Source: an uncultured Tateyamaria sp.
GTDB lineage: Bacteria > Pseudomonadota > Alphaproteobacteria > Rhodobacterales > Rhodobacteraceae
Reading direction: 5' to 3'
DNA: 64,000 nucleotides
Assembly: GCF_947503705.1 (NCBI RefSeq)
Contig: NZ_CANNES010000001.1
Location: 62,001-126,000 of the forward strand
Shown here: piece by piece, positions 1 to 7,646 of the stretch
Layout of the letters: every line of letters starts with the position of its first letter
Numbering within the stretch: position 1 is the first letter of the stretch
Translations under genes and position numbers: made by a program
Notes under the pieces: model-generated
What the model was told of the DNA's origin: nothing
The model's input: the letters and a program-made list of their open reading frames with translations, nothing else
Database searches by the model: none

Positions 1-116
1 TGGACGCGTCTTTGCGCAGAGGACCGTGATACGCCCACGCGCGCGCCCAAATCGTCCGAGGACAGCCGCGCATTTTGCTGAAGTTCGCGCAGAATCGCGC
101 GATCCGTCTCATCCAT
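1..116 (-). CDS. Lrp/AsnC-family transcriptional regulator, N-terminal fragment
   Basis: The first 38 codons of a gene running off the left edge begin MDETDRAILRELQQNARLS and continue into DDLGARVGVSRSSAQRRV. This is the standard start of the Lrp/AsnC helix-turn-helix: an Asp-x-x-Asp-x-x-Ile-Leu opening, then recognition-helix residues rich in Ser and Arg. The family are small feast/famine regulators that bind amino acids through a C-terminal RAM domain, which is outside the window. The gene is divergent from the aminotransferase that follows, so control of that gene is likely but is inferred. The start has only a weak ribosome-binding site. Confidence 0.8.
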   Translation of the reverse strand, partial: MDETDRAILRELQQNARLSSDDLGARVGVSRSSAQRRV

Positions 117-246
117 GATTCTGGCACTTTGCTCTGTAATAATAAAAATATCAGGCACACTACCTATTCTTTACTGCATCTTCGAGTAAAAAGACACCAA
201 TTCACTGATAATCTGGCGACGACCTCTACAACTCAGCAGACGCCTG

Positions 247-1188
247 ATGACATTCCCCTTACTCTCCCCCGCCTATCACGACCCGCACAAATATCCCCAA
301 GGGGTCGCCTTTCAGGACGGCCAATACCTTCGGATGCGCGACGCAAAGGTGTCTGTCCTGGATTGGGGGTTTCTGCATTCCGATGCCACCTATGACACTG
401 TGCATGTTTGGGAGGGTGCGTTTTTCCGGCTAGACCTGCATCTTGACCGGTTTTTCGCCGGGCTCGAAAAGCTGCATATGACGATCCCGTTCGATCGCGG
501 CCAGGTCACCGAAATTCTCTCTCACTGTGTCGCCCTTTCAGGGCACAGAAACGCCTATGTAGAGATGATTTGCACGCGCGGCGCGGCGCCTGACTTCAGC
601 CGCGATCCCCGCGCGGCCACCAACCGGTTCATGGCCTTCACCGTGCCCTATGGCTCGGTCGCCAATCGTGAACAAATGGCGCGTGGATTGCGCGTTGCCA
701 CCAGCGACGTGGTGCGTATTCCGCCCAAGTCCGTTGATCCTTCGATCAAGAATTACCATTGGCTCGATCTTGTACGCGGCCTTTATGACGCATTCGAGAA
801 AGACGCGGAAACAGCGCTGATCTTGGACACCAATGGCAATATCGCCGAGGGCCCGGGCTTTAACGTCTTTGCCGTCGCAGAGGGCCGGTTGCTGACGCCG
901 GAATTTGGCGTCCTGCCGGGCATCACGCGTCGCACCGTCTTTGATCTGTGTCACCGACTGAACCTTGACGTTTCGGTGGGTGATCTGGCTCCGGATACTT
1001 TGAAACACGCGGATGAAGCGTTTTTGACTTCGACCGCAGGCGGCATCATGCCCGTCAGTTCGGTTGACGGGGTTCTGTTGGGCGATGGACAACCCGGACG
1101 TATCACCAACCGCCTCAAGGCGCTCTATTGGGACATGCACAAAGACCCGACTTGGGCCACCCGGATCACTTATCCCGGCGACGAATAA
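247..1188 (+). CDS. PLP-dependent class IV aminotransferase (D-amino-acid / branched-chain / R-amine transaminase type)
   Basis: The 313-residue protein belongs to fold-type IV PLP aminotransferases. Lys168 in SIKNYHW is the expected Schiff-base lysine, and Glu201 in NIAEGPGFNVF is the conserved glutamate that contacts the PLP ring nitrogen. The N-terminal stretch DWGFLHSDATYDTVHVWEG resembles the substrate-pocket loop of the group containing R-selective amine transaminases and branched-chain aminotransferase-like proteins. The likely reaction is amino-group transfer between a D-amino acid or amine and a keto acid in the cytoplasm; the substrate cannot be read from sequence. The start has a weak ribosome-binding site. 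The gene is divergent from an Lrp-type regulator and convergent with the CoA-transferase gene. Confidence 0.85.
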   Translation: MTFPLLSPAYHDPHKYPQGVAFQDGQYLRMRDAKVSVLDWGFLHSDATYDTVHVWEGAFFRLDLHLDRFFAGLEKLHMTIPFDRGQVTEILSHCVALSGHRNAYVEMICTRGAAPDFSRDPRAATNRFMAFTVPYGSVANREQMARGLRVATSDVVRIPPKSVDPSIKNYHWLDLVRGLYDAFEKDAETALILDTNGNIAEGPGFNVFAVAEGRLLTPEFGVLPGITRRTVFDLCHRLNLDVSVGDLAPDTLKHADEAFLTSTAGGIMPVSSVDGVLLGDGQPGRITNRLKALYWDMHKDPTWATRITYPGDE

Positions 1189-1253
1189 ACCTGTTACCGG
1201 CGTCATAATGACGACAGGCAAGCCGTAGCTTCAACGCAAAACAGCGCCTCCTT

Positions 1254-2579
1254 TCACCAACGCGCAACGTCCTTGCGAAGCAACCCGGCAGGGTAGAGCC
1301 AACTGGGGCCAACATCTCCCAAACGGATCGGAAATTTCAGGCGGCGGGCAGGCCCCCAATCAGTGTGCTCCACGCCCGGCGCGAGGTCATCGGGTGTCTC
1401 GATGATCTTTTTACCTTCCATGTCACGCGGACCAGTCGCAGTCAGTAACGCGGCTGTCCTGGCCAATGACAAGCGGGCGGAACGGATTTGACCACTGGTA
1501 TTGCGCACCCGGATTGCACGCAGAACAGCCGCCGCCATCAGGTAGCCAGTGGCATGGTCAAGCGCTTGCACAGGCAGGGGCACCGGATGCGCGGCTTTGG
1601 TACGGCGCATCCCTTCAGCAGCAATGCCACAGCTCATCTGCACCAGACTGTCAAACCCTCTGCGTCCCGCCCAGGGGCCGTGCCACCCATAGGCGCACAG
1701 ACTGACTTCGATCAGATGCGGCGCGAGCGTGTGCAAACGGTCGGGGCCATAGCCCAGGCCATCAAGCGCACCGGGGCGGTAACCATGGACAAGCACATCG
1801 GCCTCGGCCAACAACGCTTCAAACTCCGCCCGATCCGCCGGATGGTTCAGGTCCAGTCCGGCGCGGCGTTTGCCCAAAGTCACCTCAGGCTCGACACCAG
1901 GCTCCCCCCACCACGGCGGATCAATCCGCAGCACATCAGCGCCAAACCCGGCCAGAAACCGCGTCGTAACTGGCCCGGCAAGAACCCGCGTCAGATCCAG
2001 CACCTTGAGGCCTGCCAAGGCAACCGGGGCGGCCTGCGCCTCACGCGCCGACCACGCGATCAAAGGCGCGTCCGCGACTGCGCGACCTTGGGGATGTGCC
2101 GCCCATTCGGCCATGTCATACATCGCTGCGGCCGCTCCATGAGCCTGCACAATCGCGTCCTCCAGATCGGACTTGCGCCAATCGGCCACGGCATCCGCGA
2201 CGCTCGCCTTGTCGGCAGGGCACGACAAAACAGCCAGTGCTGCATCCCGGTGGTGCGGTGCATTGGTGTGCAGGCGTATCCAGCCGTCCGCGCATTTGTA
2301 TACTCCTGCGATGGCATCCCACGCGGACGGCAAAGCCCAACCGGTAGGACGGAGCGTCATATCAAACCACATAGCAGTCAGGCGACGGTCAATCGTGACC
2401 TCAGGTGCCCCGCCCAGGGCGGCCAGCTCAACAGCTGCCGCGCGCACCGAGGCAAAGGCGAGGTCAGTCACGGCGAAACAGGATGGCAATTCTGCGTTGC
2501 GACCCTGTTGAACATGCACCTCCGGTGTGTCCGGGTTTGGCCCAAGTGCTTGGTCGATCTGTGAAATGAAGAGGTCCAA
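1254..2579 (-). CDS. CaiB/BaiF-family CoA-transferase (type III)
   Basis: The 441-residue protein has the type III CoA-transferase core, with GLKVLDLTRVLAGPVTTRFLAGFGADVLRID near residue 200, a GKRRAGLDLN motif and GRRGFDSLVQMSCG further on. Members move CoA between acyl groups, as in carnitine or oxalate metabolism. About 190 residues precede the core and look like a degenerate second copy of the fold. I chose a TTG start because AAGGAG lies seven bases upstream; a longer reading would overlap the start of the divergent citrate-synthase-like gene. The pairing with that gene suggests acyl-CoA metabolism. The substrate is unknown. Confidence 0.85.
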   Translation of the reverse strand: MDLFISQIDQALGPNPDTPEVHVQQGRNAELPSCFAVTDLAFASVRAAAVELAALGGAPEVTIDRRLTAMWFDMTLRPTGWALPSAWDAIAGVYKCADGWIRLHTNAPHHRDAALAVLSCPADKASVADAVADWRKSDLEDAIVQAHGAAAAMYDMAEWAAHPQGRAVADAPLIAWSAREAQAAPVALAGLKVLDLTRVLAGPVTTRFLAGFGADVLRIDPPWWGEPGVEPEVTLGKRRAGLDLNHPADRAEFEALLAEADVLVHGYRPGALDGLGYGPDRLHTLAPHLIEVSLCAYGWHGPWAGRRGFDSLVQMSCGIAAEGMRRTKAAHPVPLPVQALDHATGYLMAAAVLRAIRVRNTSGQIRSARLSLARTAALLTATGPRDMEGKKIIETPDDLAPGVEHTDWGPARRLKFPIRLGDVGPSWLYPAGLLRKDVARW

Positions 2580-2637
2580 TGGCGCGCTCCTTGCTGTGGC
2601 TAAGCCAGTTAGGCGCAGCCTTGATCCCGGGTAAATC

Positions 2638-2654
2638 TTGATCAATATAATCAA
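2638..2654. promoter_or_regulatory. Palindromic operator candidate overlapping a perfect -10 box
   Basis: TTGATCAATATAATCAA is an inverted repeat (TTGAT, 7-base spacer, ATCAA). It contains TATAAT at 2646-2651, a consensus -10 element for the rightward gene, and a possible -35 TTGATC lies at 2621 with a long 19-base spacer. Transcription would begin about 2658, so the downstream mRNA would have almost no leader. The site lies between the CoA-transferase and the citrate-synthase-like gene, whose protein has its own DNA-binding domain, so autoregulation is plausible. Confidence 0.45.
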
Positions 2655-2664
2655 TATGAAAAAC

Positions 2665-3792
2665 ATGGACTGGCTTGATGCACAAAGCGCCTGCGCCTTG
2701 CTGGGCGTGAAGGCACAGACGCTTTACGCCTATGTCAGTCGCCACAAAATTCGGGCGCGTACCGACCCGAACGACAGTCGGCACAGCCTTTATGCAAAAC
2801 ACGATATCGAAGGGTTGCTGCGCAAGATGCGCCGCCCCAGGGCCCGCGCCGACGTGGCCAGAGCCGCGATACGGTGGGGTGACCCGGTCCTGACCACGGC
2901 AATTTCCGAGGTCAGGGATGGAACACTCTGGGTGCGGGAACGGGCGATCGAGGATTGCGCAGAACAAATGACCTTCGAGCAGATGGCGGCGGTCTTGTGC
3001 GATACAGACGAAGTGACGTGCCCCGTTCTTCAAGACAACCCCGTCGGTGCGTCCAGTTTCGTCAGGGCGATGAAGGGCCTTGCCCGCGATGTTGAAACCG
3101 CCCCGCCCATGCAAGGTCAGAGCCCGGCTCAGATTGCCGCGCAGGCCGGGCGACTTCTGTCTGTCATCACCGGCGCATGCGTGGGCAACACAGACAGTGG
3201 GCCGCTCCATGATCGCATTGCAGCGGTCTGGGGGGCCGGTGCGCGGGGCGCAGATACGATCCGCCGCTGCCTTGTTCTGCTCAGCGATCACGAACTGAAC
3301 CCCTCAACCTTCGCCGTGCGAGTGTGCGCGTCGACCGGGGCAAGCCTTCCGGCGGCTCTGCTTGCCGGGATGGCCACGCTCAGCGGGCCACGGCATGGTG
3401 GCGTCGCGGACCTCACCGGTGCCGCATTGCGCGCCACTCGGGATGGGCGTCTCGCAACGTTTCTCAACGACAATGCCCACCAAGCGCCCTATGCTTACGG
3501 GTTCGGCCATCCGCTCTACCCCGCGGGCGATCCAAGGGCGGCTCATTTGCTCGCCCGCTTGCCACAATCGTCGCCCGCGCGTCAGGCCGTCATTTCAGCG
3601 TCGAGCCATCTGGGTCTGCCGCCTAATATCGATGCCGCTCTGGCCGCCGTTTCTACGCATTTCAACTGGCCCGCCGATGCGGCGACAACGCTGTTTTCGA
3701 TTGGGCGCACAGCAGGTTGGGTTGCCCATGCCATCGAACAAGTCAGCAGCGGCGAAATGATCCGCCCACGTGCGAGGTACCGGTCGGGCTGA
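2665..3792 (+). CDS. Citrate-synthase-family protein with N-terminal helix-turn-helix domain
   Basis: The 375-residue protein opens with about 60 residues resembling a MerR/excisionase helix-turn-helix (MDWLDAQSACALLGVKAQTLYAYVSRHKI, then a wing ending YAKHDIEGLLRKM). The remainder is a citrate-synthase fold: GGVADLTGAALRATRDGR in the middle, a catalytic-type GFGHPLYPAGDPRA near residue 280, and a C-terminal GWVAHAIEQ. Citrate synthases condense an acyl-CoA with a keto acid; the fused DNA-binding domain suggests a regulatory or dual role. ATG 2665 is preferred because the -10 box would start transcription about 2658; ATG 2656 and TTG 2638 are alternatives. There is no Shine-Dalgarno sequence, consistent with a near-leaderless mRNA. 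Confidence 0.8.
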   Translation: MDWLDAQSACALLGVKAQTLYAYVSRHKIRARTDPNDSRHSLYAKHDIEGLLRKMRRPRARADVARAAIRWGDPVLTTAISEVRDGTLWVRERAIEDCAEQMTFEQMAAVLCDTDEVTCPVLQDNPVGASSFVRAMKGLARDVETAPPMQGQSPAQIAAQAGRLLSVITGACVGNTDSGPLHDRIAAVWGAGARGADTIRRCLVLLSDHELNPSTFAVRVCASTGASLPAALLAGMATLSGPRHGGVADLTGAALRATRDGRLATFLNDNAHQAPYAYGFGHPLYPAGDPRAAHLLARLPQSSPARQAVISASSHLGLPPNIDAALAAVSTHFNWPADAATTLFSIGRTAGWVAHAIEQVSSGEMIRPRARYRSG

Positions 3793-5168
3793 GGGCAAAG
3801 CGGGCTCGACTTTGCAGAACTGACCTTTGTGTACCTGAAACTCAACGACCTGATCGAGCGCCTCCGCAAAAAGGGAACATAACCGTGATCCGGCACTTTT
3901 ACGCGGAAAGCCTTCTGACCCTTCGTATGCCGGCCGGGCCAGCAACCTCTTTCCCACCCAGGCCGATCCGCATCTGACCTACCCGGTGCCCTCGCCGACC
4001 GCCCGCCGACGCGCCGAACCGGACGCAGACAGCCCCATCACGCCGGCGAACTCATGAGCAAGTGTGGTCTGGGCGACGCTGTCCAGTAAATCGCGCTTGG
4101 CCTCGACTTTGGCATCCCATTGCCAGTGCGGTTGAACGAAGCTCTGGGCGTGCTGCCGGACGGCCCGCAACTTTCCCGCACGTGGGCCATGGGCGACGAA
4201 GGAGTGATCGACGCGAGGTTGGAGTTCGGCAGAGACGTGACCCCGGATGCAGGCGCTTTTTCTGCGTCAAGGCGGGTAAGCGAGGCAACGATGATCAACG
4301 GCCCTTGCGTTTCATACTGCCCACGATGGTGGGGCAGCGCTGGAAGCTCTCGCTTGGGCCGCCCTGTGGGGGGGTCTCACCCAGGTGCCGATATCGTCCT
4401 CTTTGATTACGCCACAATCTTGGGCGCGATGCTGTTGCTGGATGCGCCGGACACCGCCAAGACTGACCTGTCGCCGCTTGCGCGCGGCCTGCCGCGCCGC
4501 CCACCACCATCGTCTCCGACAATGATCACCAAACAGATACTTTTGGCAGGGTAACCAAAGATCGCCCATGATCATGCGGGGCTGTTGTTGTTGAAATAAG
4601 GTGCTACGCGCTGTTGCGGAATATTGTCCGCCCGTTTGAAATTCCTCGTACCAAATCGCTACCGCACGGGATTCAGACCGCCCACATACCCAGACCGCAT
4701 AAATCCTAATCATCGCAAGCGACCCGGTCAGTCGAAGCCGCGGGTCACACGATCATGTCAGCCAGACAAGTCACCGTGCTTAACCGCCAGAGGCCCAAAC
4801 CCCCCGACTCTCCCCTAGATCAGTTCGCCCATAAAAGGCTCCCCCACCTCCGGGTCGCTGCTATGCCTCGGCTCTTTTGATGCCGAGCGTTCTGAAAGTG
4901 CTTGTAATCAATGTCCCTTACTGTTGCGCATGGCGGATGATTTGGCCTGAAATCGTTCCGAAATCCTTCCGAAATTCTGCAAGGTCATTTGGGCGCCCTC
5001 GAACGCTGCAGACGCGTATTTTGCTTGCTTCAAAGGGCATTGCGCGTTTTTTCGGAAAGATTTCGGAAGGATTTCAGGAGCGATAGCCCTTTCGTCGTCA
5101 CAACTGTGAACAGCATGGAACTGCCATGTGCCCACCCCATGCGGGTGCCAAAAGGGCAAGTGCCAAGA
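3793..5168. other. Gene-poor 1.4-kb region, probably decayed sequence
   Basis: No intact gene with a credible start, codon pattern and family resemblance was found. Short protein-like stretches remain: GLDFAELTFVYLKLNDLIER and the six codons after it end at a stop at 3882 on the plus strand, and WDAKVEAKRDLLDSVAQTTL lies on the minus strand near 4110. Neither can be assigned to a family. They look like remains of inactivated genes, perhaps of a mobile element, which is inference. The region ends in the inverted repeat at 4946-5078 that precedes the next gene. Confidence 0.4.
4946..5078. repeat. 29-bp near-perfect inverted repeat with tandem TTTCGGAA boxes
   Basis: The left arm (4946-4974) reads CCTGAAATCGTTCCGAAATC and continues CTTCCGAAA. 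The right arm (5050-5078) is its reverse complement with two mismatches. Each arm holds two TTCCGAAA-type units 11 bases apart, about one helical turn, so the 133-bp element carries four half-sites around a 75-base centre. It ends 90 bases before the next gene's preferred start. It could be an operator array for a looping regulator, or the two ends of a small mobile repeat; the sequence does not decide. Confidence 0.6.
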
Positions 5169-5810
5169 ATGGAAAGCCGCCGCGTGACCGACGTTCAAAT
5201 CTTCCCTTACTATGCTGGCGTCTTTGCAGATGTGCCGCCCGTGATGGTCGGCGAGGGGATGTTTTCGTCAGGGCAGATGATGAACAACCAGTTCCTGCGT
5301 CTTGAGCTGACCCAGGCAAAGGCCAGCGCAGACATCCATGTGGGTGCCACCTATAGCTGGACAGGCAAGACGACACAGGGCGATCAGACCAATTCGCATT
5401 GGATGTTCTGCACCGGGCTTGATCCCCATCCCACATTCGGCGTGATTTTCGACTGGTCGCATCCGGGCCGCGTGGCCCCCCTGCTCAGCACCGTCGATGA
5501 CGCCCCGGTGAAACTGGAAGCCCTCAGCCAGGTGCACGCGATACTGAAATCCCCAAACCCTGCCTATGGCCACTCGCAGGCTAAACTGGGCGACCAGGGA
5601 TGGCTGGTGATGATGCCCGCGATGTTCCCCGTCTGCATCGGTGTCCTGATCGAGGATCCAACCCTGCCCGCATGCTTCCCCGAAGGCTCAAAAGACATCA
5701 CTCTCGTGGCCAAATCCAAACGCACCTTGCAAACCATCATGCTGGACACGCTGAGCTGCGCAAAGGTCGGAGAAACCGCGCTTTTCCTGACGCCGGTGGA
5801 ACAAAAATGA
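5169..5810 (+). CDS. Protein of unknown function heading the PAP2/protease locus
   Basis: The 213-residue protein (ATG 5169) could be extended to ATG 5113, giving 232 residues; neither start has a strong ribosome-binding site, although AGGG lies 12 bases before 5169. I do not recognise the family. There is no signal peptide or membrane segment. Many Met, Trp and Pro residues and a mixed hydrophobic pattern suggest a folded soluble beta-rich protein, and its C-terminal half contains PAMFPVCIGVLIEDPTLPACF. The gene points the same way as the regulator, PAP2-like and protease genes behind it, and lies just after the 29-bp inverted repeat, so it may be a co-regulated first member of that locus. 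Confidence 0.55.
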   Translation: MESRRVTDVQIFPYYAGVFADVPPVMVGEGMFSSGQMMNNQFLRLELTQAKASADIHVGATYSWTGKTTQGDQTNSHWMFCTGLDPHPTFGVIFDWSHPGRVAPLLSTVDDAPVKLEALSQVHAILKSPNPAYGHSQAKLGDQGWLVMMPAMFPVCIGVLIEDPTLPACFPEGSKDITLVAKSKRTLQTIMLDTLSCAKVGETALFLTPVEQK

Positions 5811-6037
5811 TGTTGGCGCACAAACCCCTAGACACCACCCGTGGTTTTACTGAACACTCGCCCCGAGGGAGAGGGGGCGCGTCAGAGTGGATGGGACGCA
5901 CAACCGGCGTGGCATCTATCCCTCATTGGCACTACGTGACCGGCGGGTGGCGGCGAAAGCCCGTTCGGGCTGGTCGGTCTGGGGAAAAGACTGTTTTGCA
6001 AACGGACGCGCACAATGCGGGTCATGTCCGGCTGGGT

Positions 6038-7618
6038 ATGGCATCCTACATCACCACCTCGCACCGCCTGTTTGACGCGCAGGGGCAGGAAATCCTGTTG
6101 CGTGCGCAATCGGCCAAGGTGCTGGGCTATCTGGTGGATCATCTGGGCACTTTGGTCGCCCGCGACACTTTGATCGGTCATGTTTGGCCCGATCTGGCCG
6201 TGACGGACGACAGCCTGACACAATGCATCCGTGACATCCGCAAGGCCATTGGCGACGACACCCGCGCAATTCTGGTGACGGTGCCGAAACGGGGCTATCT
6301 TTTGAAGGGCGAAGTGGTGCCAGCCGCTAAAACCGGCGCTGTGGCCCGTACCCCCGGTCTCGCGCCCGCTCTGCATGACGACGCCGAACCCGACACCCTT
6401 TTGCTGCCTGCCGAGTTGGACCCGCGCGACGTCCTTCCCACGCTCGCCGTCCTGCCCTTCAAAAGTGATCAGCAGGACACCGTTGATATCTACGGCATAT
6501 TTCTGGCTGACGAGATCGCCAAACTGCTCTCCATGACACAGGACGTGAACGTGATCTCGCGGCTGTCGACAGGCACGATGGGAGGGTTTGCTCCAGAGCC
6601 GTACAATGTGCGCCGGACCATGAATGCAGACTTTGTGCTTTCGGGCTATCTGGTCCGGCTGGGAGCCAAGGTTGCCGTCTCCATCGAATTTGCAGAGGCC
6701 GATACCGGCTTTGTGCTCTGGTCCGAGCGGATGCAACTGCCCTTTGACCCGACGCAGCCCGAGACCGAAGGGCTGGAAATCGTGGTGGCCAACATCCGCC
6801 GTGCGATCACGCTCAACGAGGTCCGGCGGGTCGGCTCCAGCCCGATCCGCGACCTCAAGCTGTTCAGTATCCTGCACGGGGCAGTCGGGCTCATGCACCG
6901 CTTTTCGCCCACGGATTTCAACAGGGCCAAAGGGTTCCTGGAACACCTGCACGACAAGGTCCCGCGCCATCCCGCGCCGCTGGCCTGGCTGGCGCGCTGG
7001 CATGTGCTCAACTCCGCCCAGGGGTGGGTCGACGATCCTGAAGCCGAGGCACAGGTGGCCCTTGATCTGACTGCCCGGGCCCTCGACCTTGATCCGTTTC
7101 ACACCTTGGCACTCGTTTGCGAGGGGCAGGTTCTGATGCACCTGGTCAAGGATCTGGACACGGCTGAGCAACGCTATGACCTGGCCTTGCAAAACAATCC
7201 AAACGACGCCAATGGGCGCAGCCTGCGGGGGATGCTGCTTGCCTTCAGCGACCGGGGTGCACAGGGCAAGCGTGACACCGAACGGGCCATGCACCTGACG
7301 CCGCTGGACCCGCACCGTTTCATGTATCTGGCGCTGAACGCAGGGGCCTGCCTTGCGACCGAAAATTACGACCGCGCGCTGGCACTGACCCACGAGTCGC
7401 TGCGGTTGAACCGCGAACATGCCTCAAGCCAACGCATGTTGCCCGTCGCCCTTTTGGGCGCAGGCCAGGAACACGCCGCGCACGAGGCGGCGCAAACCCT
7501 GATGAAGCAATACCCCGATTTCAGGGTCGGCGCGTGGCTGCAATCCACGCCCAGCGCCCAGTTCAAGAACGGGCGCAGATTTGCCGACATGCTGCGTGCA
7601 GCAGGCGTGCCGGAATAA
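6038..7618 (+). CDS. Winged-helix (OmpR/CadC-type) regulator with TolB-like and TPR regions
   Basis: The 526-residue protein has an N-terminal winged helix (residues 1-95) of the OmpR/PhoB DNA-binding type: LRAQSAKVLGYLVDHLGTLV, VWPDLAVTDDSLTQCIRDIRK and VPKRGYLLKGEV. The middle (about 140-270) begins LPTLAVLPF and resembles the adenylate-cyclase/TolB-like domain found in CadC-related regulators. The C-terminal half is helical with TPR-like repeats, for example CEGQVLMHLVKDLDTAEQRYDLAL. No transmembrane helix is visible, unlike CadC/ToxR. Such proteins commonly control adjacent operons, and this one lies directly upstream of the NAY-repeat protein gene. The start was chosen to fit the first beta-strand; in-frame ATGs near 5891 would add an unlikely leader. 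Confidence 0.8.
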   Translation: MASYITTSHRLFDAQGQEILLRAQSAKVLGYLVDHLGTLVARDTLIGHVWPDLAVTDDSLTQCIRDIRKAIGDDTRAILVTVPKRGYLLKGEVVPAAKTGAVARTPGLAPALHDDAEPDTLLLPAELDPRDVLPTLAVLPFKSDQQDTVDIYGIFLADEIAKLLSMTQDVNVISRLSTGTMGGFAPEPYNVRRTMNADFVLSGYLVRLGAKVAVSIEFAEADTGFVLWSERMQLPFDPTQPETEGLEIVVANIRRAITLNEVRRVGSSPIRDLKLFSILHGAVGLMHRFSPTDFNRAKGFLEHLHDKVPRHPAPLAWLARWHVLNSAQGWVDDPEAEAQVALDLTARALDLDPFHTLALVCEGQVLMHLVKDLDTAEQRYDLALQNNPNDANGRSLRGMLLAFSDRGAQGKRDTERAMHLTPLDPHRFMYLALNAGACLATENYDRALALTHESLRLNREHASSQRMLPVALLGAGQEHAAHEAAQTLMKQYPDFRVGAWLQSTPSAQFKNGRRFADMLRAAGVPE

Positions 7619-7646
7619 CACTCACGAACCAACAAGGGATACGAAC

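Noticed and set aside
4120-4554. A 144-codon open frame in the gene-poor region
   Set aside because: No ribosome-binding site, no family resemblance and coding character unlike its neighbours; probably chance or remnant.
5882-7420. A 512-codon open frame antisense to the winged-helix/TPR regulator
   Set aside because: No recognisable motif, and the plus strand carries a winged helix and TPR repeats over the whole length.
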